This document shows positions 23,327-31,762 of a stretch of 39,394 nucleotides of DNA, piece after piece (the first letter of the stretch is position 1; every line of letters begins with the position of its first letter). A model generated the notes under the pieces. It was given only the letters and a program-made list of their open reading frames with translations. It ran no database searches and was not told where the DNA came from. This DNA is from Lachnospiraceae bacterium (GTDB lineage: Bacteria > Bacillota > Clostridia > Lachnospirales > Lachnospiraceae), in assembly GCA_004557975.1 (NCBI GenBank), contig SFEV01000024.1:1-39394 (forward strand), given 5' to 3'. A program made the translations under genes and the position numbers.

Positions 23327-23943
23327 AAAATCCACTTCGATACCAGATATCCGAGTATGACTGCGGTCCCACCTCCCTGCTCAACGCCATCAGTTTTCTG
23401 TTTGAGAGAGAGGAGATTCCTCCCGAGGTGATCCGCAACATCATGCTGTACTGCCTGGACTGCTACAATGCTGAGGGTGTACCTGGAAAATGCGGGACCT
23501 CCACAGCCGCAATGATGTTTCTGAGCAACTGGCTGTGCGGCTTCGGCAAAATCGGGCGGCTCGATATCACCAGCAGATACCTGTCGGGAGAGAATGTGTA
23601 TCTGGGGCAGAACAGCCCCATCAATGACGCACTGCGCCGCGGCGGCGCCGCAGTGGTGCGGCTGTACTACGAAGTGGAGCATTACGTGCTTCTGACCGGG
23701 GAGCAGGACGGAAATCTGCTGATGTTTGATCCATATTACTGGAAAGAACCCTACGAGCAGAAAGACATTCTCATGACGGAGGATCACCCCTACTCCTACA
23801 ACCGCATTGTCCCGGAGTATTACTTCAACAGGGAGTCCACGGAAATCTATTCGCTGGGGCCAAAGAAGGGGCGGGAGGCCGTTTTGCTGTTCAACGGCAG
23901 GACAAAGCTGACTGATGAAAAGACCATAGAGTATTTCATATAA
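23323..23943 (+). CDS. C39-like papain-fold peptidase
   Basis: A 206-residue protein with a C39-like core: YQISEYDCGPTSLLNA with candidate nucleophile Cys14, then EVEHYVLLTG with His120 and MFDPYYW with Asp136, the expected Cys-His-Asp order. There is no transporter domain and no signal peptide, so it is a stand-alone cytoplasmic protein. It overlaps the beta-lyase gene by 4 bases, indicating coupled expression. The substrate is unknown; a role in peptide or thiol-conjugate breakdown is only suggested by its neighbours. Confidence 0.8.
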   Translation: MKNPLRYQISEYDCGPTSLLNAISFLFEREEIPPEVIRNIMLYCLDCYNAEGVPGKCGTSTAAMMFLSNWLCGFGKIGRLDITSRYLSGENVYLGQNSPINDALRRGGAAVVRLYYEVEHYVLLTGEQDGNLLMFDPYYWKEPYEQKDILMTEDHPYSYNRIVPEYYFNRESTEIYSLGPKKGREAVLLFNGRTKLTDEKTIEYFI

Positions 23944-23967
23944 TACAAATCAGAAGAAGGTACAGAG

Positions 23968-25107
23968 ATGAAGAATAATACGGTTTTCATAAACAGAGAA
24001 CGGCTTCGCAGAAATTTTGCAGACCTGACCGCCATAGATTCCGTAAGTTTCGGTGAGAGAGCGATGGCTGACCGTCTGACAAAGGAGCTGCTTGACCTTG
24101 GATTTTTTGTGCAGGAGGATCATGCATATTCCCATTACGGCGGCAATGCAGGAAATATCTACGGATACCTGAAAGGTACTCTGCCCGGCCCCGGCGTGCT
24201 TCTGTCAGCCCATATGGATACGGTTCAGCCGGGACTCGGGAAACAGGCCGTGTTTGCGGAAGATGGAACAGTCACCAGTGCGGGGGATACGGTGCTTGGT
24301 GCCGATGACGTATCCGGAATCGTGGAAATTCTGGAGGGCGTGCGAAGCGTTCTGGAATCCGGGCTGCCCCGCCGCGACATTGAAGTACTCTTCCCCATTG
24401 CCGAGGAAGTATATTGTAAGGGCAGCAAAGTCTTTGACTTTGAACGTATCCGGGCCAGAGAAGCGTACGTACTGGATTTAAGCGGCCCCATCGGAACTGC
24501 AGCCCTGCAGGCCCCGACGCTGATTTCCTTCACGGCAGCCATCACCGGCAAAGCCGCCCATGCAGGCTTTTGTCCGGAGGATGGCATTCACGCCATCCGC
24601 ATCATGTGCCGCGCCCTGGCCGATCTGCGTCAGGGCCGTCTGGATGAGGAGACCACTCTGAATATCGGCCTGATCTCCGGCGGAGAGGCCACCAACATTG
24701 TGCCTGCCTCCTGTACATGCCGCGGAGAAATCCGCAGCTACAGCCACCAGAAGGCTCTGGATGTGCTGGAGGATGTGCGCGGCAGACTTCGCAGAACGGC
24801 AGATGAGGAAGGCGCCGGATTCAGTCTGACAAGCAGCGTGGATCTTACGGCGTACCGTGTAGAAGAGGAGGCGCCTGTGGTGAAACGATTTACAGAAGCA
24901 TGTGAAAGCCTCGGTATCACATGGACTCTGACCAGTACCTTCGGCGGCAGCGATAACAACAACTTCCTGCGTCACGGTATTTCCGGCATTGTGCTTTCCT
25001 GCGGCATGTATGAAGCCCATACTGTCCGGGAATATACGAGGATGGAGGATCTGGAGCTGGGTGCCGGGCTGGTGGCGGAACTGATCCGAAATTCCAAAAA
25101 CAATTGA
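23968..25107 (+). CDS. M20-family metallopeptidase, PepT-like
   Basis: A 379-residue zinc aminopeptidase/deacylase. Metal-site motifs are LSAHMDTVQP (His82, Asp84), GADDVSG (Asp113), PIAEEVYC (Glu146-147), an Asp in AYVLDLSGPIG and a late His (EAHTVREY). The insertion domain GKAAHAGFCPEDGIHA is typical of PepT-like peptidases. It would release amino acids from small peptides in the cytoplasm. It lies 24 bases after the C39 gene and likely ends the operon; no clear terminator stem is seen in the 72 bases to the next gene. Confidence 0.88.
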   Translation: MKNNTVFINRERLRRNFADLTAIDSVSFGERAMADRLTKELLDLGFFVQEDHAYSHYGGNAGNIYGYLKGTLPGPGVLLSAHMDTVQPGLGKQAVFAEDGTVTSAGDTVLGADDVSGIVEILEGVRSVLESGLPRRDIEVLFPIAEEVYCKGSKVFDFERIRAREAYVLDLSGPIGTAALQAPTLISFTAAITGKAAHAGFCPEDGIHAIRIMCRALADLRQGRLDEETTLNIGLISGGEATNIVPASCTCRGEIRSYSHQKALDVLEDVRGRLRRTADEEGAGFSLTSSVDLTAYRVEEEAPVVKRFTEACESLGITWTLTSTFGGSDNNNFLRHGISGIVLSCGMYEAHTVREYTRMEDLELGAGLVAELIRNSKNN

Positions 25108-25179
25108 TTATTTTGCTCTCAGATAGTATTGTAATGGTATAACCCCTGTTGCTTTGTGACAGGAGATCGGAGTAGGACA

Positions 25180-26826
25180 ATGGAAAATACAAAAAAAACA
25201 ATACTGCATGCTTCGGTTGTGGCAGTCCTGCTTATGTATGCCTATTACGTAAAATACATCTTTCCTCCCCAGAATGCTTTTTTGGATACTGTACTTCAAT
25301 TCAGCAGAAGCCTGATTCATATGGGGATCGTTGTCGTATGGATGATTTCGATTAAAAAACGTATCATACAGAAATCTGTGCGTACTTATCTTATTGCTGT
25401 GGCTGTTCTGCTGATTTTCTGGCAGTACGTACGCGCTGTTAAATGGTACATCATATTCGATATCAATATGTTTACCAGATGCTGCTGGTATATGTATTAT
25501 ATACCCATCATACTGATTCCGATGTTCGGTGTCTTTATCGTGGAATATATCGGACAGCCGGAACACTTTGAAATGCCGTCAAATATGAAACTGCTGTATA
25601 TTCCCGCATTTGCGCTGATCACCCTGGTGCTTACCAATGATTTTCACTGTCTGGCCTTTGGTTTTCCAAAAGGGTTTGAGTACAGTGACAGCTGTTACAC
25701 TCATCGTATCATTTACTTTCTTGTGATGATCTGGTCAGTATCCATGGGAATCTATTTTATCGTCATGCTGCAGCAAAAGTGCCGCGCCCCGGGAAACAGA
25801 TGGTTTCAGAGAACGCCGTTTTTTGTCATCGGCGGAGCCCTTATTCTGTGGATTCTGTACTATCTGTCGATTTTCTGTTTTGACCTGACTTCCGTGACTT
25901 CCTTTATCATTATTCTGCTTCTGGAAAGCTGTATACGAAGCGGGCTGATCCGCTCCAATTCAAACTACGAAATTCTCTTTGGAGCCTCCACGATTGCAGC
26001 CCGGATTGTGGACGATGCGTATCATGTCTGCTACGAATCAGATACGGCAGTGCCACTGGATGAAAAAGTAATGCGGCAGGCAGAAAACGGCCCGGTAAAT
26101 CTGGGCGATAAGAGACTTGGAAGTGCAGAAATCTCCCATGGGAGAATTCTGTGGCTGGATGACGTGGCAGAAATCAACCGCTTTACAGAGGAACTTGAGA
26201 GAACGGGCAGGCAGCTTGCCGAAAACAATGATCTGGTAAAAGCAGAGCTGGATCTCCGTGAGAAAAAGCTGCATACAGCGGAAAAAAACCGTCTCTATGA
26301 CCGTATAGCAGCGGAGGTAAGAGAACAGCTTGATCAGCTGGAATACTTGCTGAATGAAAAAGATTCTCCCTGTACAATACGTGAAAAGCTGGTGCCAGTC
26401 TGCATCATCAGTGCATACATAAAACGCCGCAGCAATCTTCTGCTGATGGCTGAACATATGAAAGCGGTTCCGGCTAAGGAAATGGAATTCTGTCTCCGGG
26501 AGTCCCTGGACAACCTTCGCCTGGCCGGTGTCCTGTGTTCCATGGACAGTGTATGTAATGGAGACGTGGACGTAAAGTATCTCGTTGCCGCGTATGATCT
26601 GTTTCAGCAGTCAATCGAACAGCTTCTGGGAGAACTGCAGGCGATTCTGATCAAAATGAGAATATCTGAGAATACCTTTTTTCTTCGTCTGCAGCTGGAC
26701 TGCCCCGGAGAAATTTGTTTCACGGACGTATCGGACTGGCAGTCATTCGGCGGACAGATCAGAATTACGAGAACGGATGATACCCTCTGGACTGAGCTTC
26801 GTCTGGAAGGAGGTCTGTCTTTATGA
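25180..26826 (+). CDS. multi-pass membrane sensor, degenerate histidine kinase (pseudokinase)
   Basis: A 548-residue membrane protein. The ATG at 25180 is chosen (GGAG 7 bases upstream); a GTG at 25156 has no ribosome site. Residues 1-250 hold seven or eight membrane segments, like the 7TM N-terminal region of clostridial kinases. Residues of about 262-340 look PAS-like, followed by a coiled coil (340-370) and a dimerisation-helix region, RIAAEVREQLDQL. In active kinases this reads like RIAREIHDTLG; here the phospho-His position is Arg381. The C-terminal third lacks N- and G-box motifs. It overlaps the next gene by 4 bases and probably senses a signal and pairs with the kinase downstream. A weak extended -10 (TGG-TATAAC, about 25130) precedes it. 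Confidence 0.75.
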   Translation: MENTKKTILHASVVAVLLMYAYYVKYIFPPQNAFLDTVLQFSRSLIHMGIVVVWMISIKKRIIQKSVRTYLIAVAVLLIFWQYVRAVKWYIIFDINMFTRCCWYMYYIPIILIPMFGVFIVEYIGQPEHFEMPSNMKLLYIPAFALITLVLTNDFHCLAFGFPKGFEYSDSCYTHRIIYFLVMIWSVSMGIYFIVMLQQKCRAPGNRWFQRTPFFVIGGALILWILYYLSIFCFDLTSVTSFIIILLLESCIRSGLIRSNSNYEILFGASTIAARIVDDAYHVCYESDTAVPLDEKVMRQAENGPVNLGDKRLGSAEISHGRILWLDDVAEINRFTEELERTGRQLAENNDLVKAELDLREKKLHTAEKNRLYDRIAAEVREQLDQLEYLLNEKDSPCTIREKLVPVCIISAYIKRRSNLLLMAEHMKAVPAKEMEFCLRESLDNLRLAGVLCSMDSVCNGDVDVKYLVAAYDLFQQSIEQLLGELQAILIKMRISENTFFLRLQLDCPGEICFTDVSDWQSFGGQIRITRTDDTLWTELRLEGGLSL

Positions 26827-28130
26827 CAACAATATTTTTCGTGAATCCCACAGTCAGGGAAATCCTCATGATGGTGCTGTATATCCTGCTTCTTGTACAG
26901 ATGGGATGCTTTCTGGTTTCTTTTTCTGAGACCGGAAAATATGTGGCCCGTTCGATGATCCCCCTCTTTCTGATCTCCTTTCTGGCGCTGTGCTCCATAC
27001 GGTATGTGAACAGAATATCCGGATGGAATCCGGATGTACAGCCTGACACCTGCTGGAAATGGCTGCACAGTCTCCCAGCGGGAGGTGTGATCCTGTTTGT
27101 TCTGGTTCTTGTTGTTCTTACATGGCATTTTTTCCGAAAATCAGTGAAAGTGTATCAGAATTCCATTACCAGATCCTCGATCAAAGAGAGTATCGACAAC
27201 CTGCCTGCAGGGCTTGGATTCTGTGCACCCAACGGGAGAATCCTGCTGGCAAACCGGCGTATGGAAGAATTATGCCATGCAATCACAGGAGAGGATTTTC
27301 AGGATGCAAATCAGTTCTGGAGGATATTGACCGACGGAACAGGCTGTGAAGGAACAGAGCGCATTTCTGAAGGAAATGCACCATGCTTCCGTCTCAGTGA
27401 CAAAACGATCTGGACCTTCGGGAAAAAGCTGCTCTGCGTGGACGGGAAAAACGTAATTCAGATTACGGCAGTCAATACAACAAGGCTGCATCAGTTATCT
27501 GAAGAGCTGCGGGAAAACAACCGGAAATCCGAAGAGATGAGTATCCGTCTGAAACAATATGGGGAAAATATGAAAGATTTCGTCCGCAGCCGTGAAATTC
27601 TTGAAGCAAAGATGCGCATTCACAATGAAATGGGACAGGCCCTTCTTGCTTCCCGTTCCTATTTGCTTCAGGGATCATCACCGATGCGCGAAAATGATCT
27701 TCTGAAGCAATGGGAATGTGTGATCGCCCTTCTCAAAAAAGAAGCAGAGCCGCAGAATCCCAAAAAGATCTGGAGCTCCTTTGTCGATTCAGCCGGCCTT
27801 GCAGGCGTCAAAATCTTTGTGGAAGGGAATATCCCGAAACAGGAAGAAACTGTGAAACTGATCGTTGCCGCCGCAGCGGAAGCCCTCACGAATGCGGTTC
27901 GTCACGCAGGGGCAGATGAACTTTACATGAAATTGTCTGAAGCAGGGAACGGGCTGCAGATTACATTCACAGATAACGGAAAAAATCCCGACGGAGAGAT
28001 CATCGAAGGCGGCGGTCTGACTTCTCTGCGCATTCGACTGGAGGAATCAGGCGGAACAATGGAAATAAAAACGGAGCCCGAGTTTACACTGGCAGTTACT
28101 GTGCCGGCAGGGAGGGAAGAAAAATGCTGA
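26823..28130 (+). CDS. sensor histidine kinase with three membrane segments and PAS domain
   Basis: A 435-residue kinase. Hydrophobic segments lie at about 13-33, 45-58 and 87-104. A PAS domain spans about 118-220 (ESIDNLPAGLGFCAPNGRIL), followed by a coiled coil and a dimerisation helix with His267 in MRIHNEMGQALL. The ATPase region retains an N-box (EALTNAVRHA, Asn357), a G1 box (TDNGKNPD) and a G2 region (EGGGLTSLRIRLEESGG), as in the NarX/DesK-type kinases that pair with LuxR-type regulators. It overlaps its neighbours on both sides (4 and 7 bases). It would phosphorylate the regulator downstream. Confidence 0.88.
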   Translation: MTTIFFVNPTVREILMMVLYILLLVQMGCFLVSFSETGKYVARSMIPLFLISFLALCSIRYVNRISGWNPDVQPDTCWKWLHSLPAGGVILFVLVLVVLTWHFFRKSVKVYQNSITRSSIKESIDNLPAGLGFCAPNGRILLANRRMEELCHAITGEDFQDANQFWRILTDGTGCEGTERISEGNAPCFRLSDKTIWTFGKKLLCVDGKNVIQITAVNTTRLHQLSEELRENNRKSEEMSIRLKQYGENMKDFVRSREILEAKMRIHNEMGQALLASRSYLLQGSSPMRENDLLKQWECVIALLKKEAEPQNPKKIWSSFVDSAGLAGVKIFVEGNIPKQEETVKLIVAAAAEALTNAVRHAGADELYMKLSEAGNGLQITFTDNGKNPDGEIIEGGGLTSLRIRLEESGGTMEIKTEPEFTLAVTVPAGREEKC

Positions 28131-28750
28131 TAAATGTTCTCGTTGTGGAAGACGATCCGATGGCAAGAACGCTGTTTGAAATTTATCTGAAAAACAGCGG
28201 CCGTTACAAAATGACAGCGGCCATTGAAAGCGCATCCATGGCTGAGCTTTACTGCCTGACGAGACAGGTGGATCTGATCATTATGGATGTATGCACGGCT
28301 CTCAATGCCAGCGGACTTGAAGCGGCAGCAAAAATAAAACAGAACCATCCGAAAATAAAGATTATTATTGTCACAAGCCAGCCGGAATGCGACTTCATAA
28401 ACCGCGCAAAGGCAGCAGGAATAGACAGCTTCTGGTACAAGGAGCCTTCTGAGGAAATCATTCTTTCAATTATGGACCGCACGATGGCCGAGGAATCTGT
28501 CTATCCGGATTCTGCACCGCAGCTGAAGCTCGGAGATGCATTCAGTACAGAATTTACGGAATGTGAGCTGAAGATTCTGCGGGAACTGACCAGCGGAGAT
28601 ACGGATGAAGAAATCGCGGAATATCTTCATCTTTCCACATGGACGGTCCGTAAATACGTAAAAACCATGCTGGAAAAAACAAATTTCAAATCCCGCACAC
28701 AGCTGGCAGTCGCCGCCCGTGAAAGCGGTCTTGTAATCAAGGGATACTGA
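28124..28750 (+). CDS. NarL/LuxR-type response regulator
   Basis: A 208-residue regulator. The receiver has VLVVEDDPMA (Asp10, Asp11), phospho-acceptor Asp55 in LIIMDVCT, and a Lys in FWYKEPSEE. The C-terminal LuxR HTH is FTECELKILRELTSGDTDEEIAEYL with STWTVRKYVKTMLEKTNFKSRTQLA (split here into key words). It is the output of the kinase pair upstream. A palindrome and an activator-type promoter lie about 60-100 bases after its end, so the next operon is its likely target. A terminator follows. Confidence 0.93.
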   Translation: MLINVLVVEDDPMARTLFEIYLKNSGRYKMTAAIESASMAELYCLTRQVDLIIMDVCTALNASGLEAAAKIKQNHPKIKIIIVTSQPECDFINRAKAAGIDSFWYKEPSEEIILSIMDRTMAEESVYPDSAPQLKLGDAFSTEFTECELKILRELTSGDTDEEIAEYLHLSTWTVRKYVKTMLEKTNFKSRTQLAVAARESGLVIKGY

Positions 28751-28766
28751 ATATCCTCGGGACATA

Positions 28767-28802
28767 AGCATCGTATGACAGGATCATACGGTGCTCTTTT
28801 TA
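28767..28802 (+). terminator. terminator of the two-component operon
   Basis: AGCATCGTATGA (28767-28778) and TCATACGGTGCT (28784-28795) form a 12-bp stem with one T-G pair, followed by CTTTTTA. Confidence 0.92.
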
Positions 28803-28810
28803 TGAAAATG

Positions 28811-28853
28811 TACTAATTTTAGTATGGGATACCGGAAGAATAATCCATATAAT
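28811..28853 (+). promoter_or_regulatory. activator-type promoter of the envelope operon
   Basis: A perfect -10 TATAAT (28848-28853) has no acceptable -35 at 16-18 bases (the sequence there is about TGGGAT). Instead the palindrome TACTAA-TT-TTAGTA (28811-28824) is centred about 42 bases before the expected start. This layout fits a promoter needing an activator that contacts RNA polymerase at -42, such as the NarL-type regulator just upstream. A small GATCC/GGATC hairpin (28873-28890) precedes the ribosome site. Confidence 0.65.
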
Positions 28854-28907
28854 AGCCATAAGAATATTTTCTGATCCAGAAATTAGGATCTGATGGAGGT
28901 GATATTT

Positions 28908-29294
28908 TTGCGTATCGGTGTCATCAGCACACAAAATGGCCTGCTGTCCGGTGCACTTCTCAAATATCTGAATGAAAGAGGAGAGATACTGGCACAGAGA
29001 ATTCTGACTCTAGATCAGGATGAGCCGTACAACACATGCCGCTCCCTGAATGCGGACATTCTTCTGATGGAAGTGACAAGGGTGCCGCATTATACGCTGG
29101 AGGAACGCATGAAGACAATCAGACAGATAAGGCGCGATATCCCCAAATGCAAGATTGCTTTACTGTGCGATGAGAATGCGGATCAGGAGCTGGCAGAGCA
29201 GGTCAAGGATGCAAAGAAAAACGGAGTTATCGACGGCTTTTTTTACTCATCTGTTTCCGGTGAGTATCTGGCGGCAGCTCTCGACAGTCTGTAA
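28908..29294 (+). CDS. stand-alone pseudo-receiver domain protein, TTG start
   Basis: A 128-residue CheY-like protein. The start is taken as TTG at 28908 because a perfect GGAGGTGAT lies just upstream; the ATG at 28893 would overlap that site. The fold is suggested by alternating strands and helices: RIGVISTQNG, ADILLMEV, CKIALLCDEN, DGFFYSSVSGEYLAAAL. The acidic pair of true receivers after strand 1 is missing, and the phospho-acceptor position aligned with LIIMD carries Glu55 (LLMEV). It has no output domain. It may bind a partner in a fixed, phosphorylated-like state. It is the first gene of the operon. Confidence 0.7.
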   Translation: MRIGVISTQNGLLSGALLKYLNERGEILAQRILTLDQDEPYNTCRSLNADILLMEVTRVPHYTLEERMKTIRQIRRDIPKCKIALLCDENADQELAEQVKDAKKNGVIDGFFYSSVSGEYLAAALDSL

Positions 29295-29330
29295 CCGTTA
29301 AAACATTTGACAGAATAAGGAGGAATGAAA

Positions 29331-30653
29331 ATGGGATTATTTGGTAAAATATTCGAAAAAAAGGAATGTGATATCTGCGGTGGTGAAATCGGTCTGCTTG
29401 GAAACCGCAAACTGGATGACGGAAATCTGTGCAAGGAATGTGCCAAAAAGCTTTCTCCATGGTTTGAGGAACGCCGGCACAGCACGGTAGAGGATATCAG
29501 AAAGCAGCTGGCTTACAGAGAAGCCAATAAGGAAAAAGTCCAGGCGTTTCAGGTGACCAGAGAATTTGCCGGAGACAGCTGCCATGTGTTTATCGACGAT
29601 ACGAAAGGACAGTTTACTGTGACAACGCGACTGTCTGTGGAAAACAATCCTGACATCGTCGATCTTTCCCAGGTGGTAAGCTGCCGGCTTGATATTGAAC
29701 AGAACCAGACAGAGGAACAGTACCGCGACAAAGATGGAAATCTTCAGGATTATAATCCGCCAAGATATAAATATTCCTACGATTATTCCATTAAGCTTGC
29801 AGTCCGGTCCCCCTGGTTCGATGACATGGATTTCAGGCTGAGCTCATGCTCCGTGGAAGAGCAGGACCGCATGAAGATCGCCGAAATGGAAAATACTGGC
29901 AACCAGATCGTGGCGGCACTGACCGGCATGACATACGGACAGCCCACAAACGGTATGCAGGGTGGTGCATACAGTCAGCAGGCAAACGGCATGCAGGGCG
30001 GCATATACGGCCAGCCCATGAACGGAGCACAGGGCGCTATGTACGGCCAGCCCATGAACGGAGCACAGGGCGCTATGTACGGCCAGCAAATGAACGGAGC
30101 GCAGGGCGCTATGTACGGCCAGCAAATGAACGGAGCGCAAGGCGCTATGTATGGCCAGTCCATGAACGGCATGCAGGATAATATGTACGGCCAGCAGATG
30201 AACGGCATGCAGGGCAACATGTACGGCCAGCAAATGAACGGAACACAGGGTGGTATGTACGGCCAGCCCATGAACGGCATGCAGGATAATATGTACGGCC
30301 AGCAGATGAACGGCATGCAGGGCAACATGTACGGCCAGCAGATGAACGGCATGCAGGGCAACATGTACGGCCAGCAGATGAACGGCATGCAGGGCAACAT
30401 GTACGGCCAGCAGATGAACGGAGCACAGGGAAATGGCATGTACGGCCAGCAGATGAATGGCATGCAGGGCGGTGCATACAATCAGCAGATGAACGGAGCA
30501 CAGGGAAATGGCATGTACGGCCAGCAGGATATGTACAGTAACGGCGGTATCCGCTGTGACAAATGCGGATGGGTTCCTGATGATCCCACCCAGATTCCGA
30601 AATTCTGCCCGGCATGCGGAGATCCCATTGACGGAAATGATCACAGGAGATGA
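29331..30653 (+). CDS. DUF4428 zinc protein with long 12-residue repeat tract
   Basis: A 440-residue protein. The start at 29331 has GGAGG 7 bases upstream; the ATG at 29325 is too close. The N-terminal zinc ribbon of DUF4428 type (CDICGGEIG and LCKECAKKL) is followed by a beta-rich domain (about 75-185; FTVTTRLSVENNPDIVDLSQ, IKLAVRSPWFDDMDFRL). Residues of about 202-395 consist of sixteen units like YGQQMNGMQGNM, rich in Gly, Gln, Asn, Met and Tyr. A C-terminal zinc ribbon follows (CDKCGWVPDD, FCPACGDPI). No signal peptide is present, so it is cytoplasmic or membrane-associated. The repeat tract looks disordered and self-associating. Function unknown. Confidence 0.85.
   Translation: MGLFGKIFEKKECDICGGEIGLLGNRKLDDGNLCKECAKKLSPWFEERRHSTVEDIRKQLAYREANKEKVQAFQVTREFAGDSCHVFIDDTKGQFTVTTRLSVENNPDIVDLSQVVSCRLDIEQNQTEEQYRDKDGNLQDYNPPRYKYSYDYSIKLAVRSPWFDDMDFRLSSCSVEEQDRMKIAEMENTGNQIVAALTGMTYGQPTNGMQGGAYSQQANGMQGGIYGQPMNGAQGAMYGQPMNGAQGAMYGQQMNGAQGAMYGQQMNGAQGAMYGQSMNGMQDNMYGQQMNGMQGNMYGQQMNGTQGGMYGQPMNGMQDNMYGQQMNGMQGNMYGQQMNGMQGNMYGQQMNGMQGNMYGQQMNGAQGNGMYGQQMNGMQGGAYNQQMNGAQGNGMYGQQDMYSNGGIRCDKCGWVPDDPTQIPKFCPACGDPIDGNDHRR
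29934..30515 (+). repeat. coding tandem repeat, about sixteen 36-bp units
   Basis: Sixteen consecutive units begin with the Tyr codon; fourteen are 36 bases and two are 39 bases (an extra Gly codon, NGNGM form). A partial unit follows. Some neighbouring units are nearly identical at DNA level, so copy number probably varies between strains. The minus strand is also open through the tract, but only because of the repeat. Confidence 0.93.
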
Positions 30654-30658
30654 TGAAT

Positions 30659-31750
30659 ATGTCTGATGTTATGGAATATAAATGTCCTGCCTGCGACGGA
30701 GCCATGGAATTTGACAGCAAATCTCAGAAATTGAAATGCCCTTACTGCGATACTGAGATAAGTATTTCGGAATTTCAGGCATCCCCACAGAATGAGATAC
30801 CGGAAGATGACACAGATGATGAGGTGCACTGGACGCCCAGAAACGACGACCGGTGGACAGAAGGAGATGCAGAAGGAATTCACGTATATACATGTCAGTC
30901 CTGCGGAGGCGAAATCCTTGCGGATCAGACAACAGGAGCTTCCACCTGCCCCTTCTGCGGCAATCATGTGGTCATGAAGGGACAGTTTTCCGGGGATCTG
31001 AAACCGAATTTCATTATTCCTTTCAAGCTTGATAAAAAAGTGGCAAAGGAAGCGTACTACAGACACCTGAAAGGAAAAAGATTTCTTCCGAAAATCTTCA
31101 GATCAGAAAATCACATTGATGAAATGAAAGGAATTTACGTACCGTTCTGGATCTTTGAGGCAGATGTAAAAGCTTCTGTCCATTACAATGCAGAAAAAAC
31201 GCGCAAGTGGGACAAACAGGGAGTGGAATACACGGAGCATAAATATTATGACGTTTTCAGAAGCGGAAATATCACATACCGGAATGTGCCCGCCAACGGT
31301 TCCTCAAAGATGGAGGATTCCCTGATGGAATCCATTGAGCCCTACAATTTTTCCGAGGCGGTTTCTTTCAACCCGGCTTATCTGGCAGGCTACGCTGCAG
31401 ACCGCTATGACGTGAATACAGATGTGTGTCTTGGCCGGGCAGGCCAGAGAATCCAAAACAGTGCGGAGCTTTCGTTCCATGAAACTGTCCAGGGGTATCA
31501 GAGTGTATCGCCGTCCCGAAGCAGTATACACCTTCAGAATACACGGTACTGCTACGCGCTGTATCCGGTATGGCTGCTCAATACCACCTGGCAGGGCAGG
31601 CGGTATATCTTTGCCATGAACGGTCAGACCGGAAAAATGGTGGGAGACCTGCCCCTCGACAAAAAAGAATTCTGGAAATATGCTGTAACACGCGGACTGG
31701 GGATCAGCGCTGTGCTCTGTATCATACAGCTGCTTATGACAATGATGTAG
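30659..31750 (+). CDS. zinc-ribbon protein with C-terminal membrane anchor, YdjG-like
   Basis: A 363-residue protein. The start at 30659 has AGGAG 9 bases upstream, overlapping the end of the previous gene. Two zinc ribbons are visible: YKCPACDGAMEF with LKCPYCDTEIS, and YTCQSCGGEI with STCPFCGNHV. A large domain follows with FIIPFKLDKKVAKEAYYRHL, GIYVPFWIFEADV and YALYPVWLLNTTW. The last about 22 residues (RGLGISAVLCIIQLLMTMM) are a membrane helix. The layout resembles B. subtilis YdjG, which works with YdjH (a TPM protein) in the PspA membrane-stress system. The next gene here is a TPM protein, which supports the comparison. Function is inferred. Confidence 0.8.
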   Translation: MSDVMEYKCPACDGAMEFDSKSQKLKCPYCDTEISISEFQASPQNEIPEDDTDDEVHWTPRNDDRWTEGDAEGIHVYTCQSCGGEILADQTTGASTCPFCGNHVVMKGQFSGDLKPNFIIPFKLDKKVAKEAYYRHLKGKRFLPKIFRSENHIDEMKGIYVPFWIFEADVKASVHYNAEKTRKWDKQGVEYTEHKYYDVFRSGNITYRNVPANGSSKMEDSLMESIEPYNFSEAVSFNPAYLAGYAADRYDVNTDVCLGRAGQRIQNSAELSFHETVQGYQSVSPSRSSIHLQNTRYCYALYPVWLLNTTWQGRRYIFAMNGQTGKMVGDLPLDKKEFWKYAVTRGLGISAVLCIIQLLMTMM

Positions 31751-31762
31751 GAGGGATGGAAG

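Noticed and set aside
22579..23787. 402-residue minus-strand frame across the beta-lyase and C39 genes
   Set aside because: It lies opposite two well-supported genes with intact catalytic motifs, crosses their junction and shows no domain of its own.
30000..30500. CRISPR-like regular repeats
   Set aside because: The units are contiguous coding repeats with no spacers and keep one open frame.
29844..30644. Long minus-strand frame (266 residues) opposite the repeat protein
   Set aside because: It exists because the 36-base repeat lacks stops in that frame; its product is a monotonous His/Leu/Val repeat without a ribosome site, while the plus-strand frame has two zinc ribbons and a good start.
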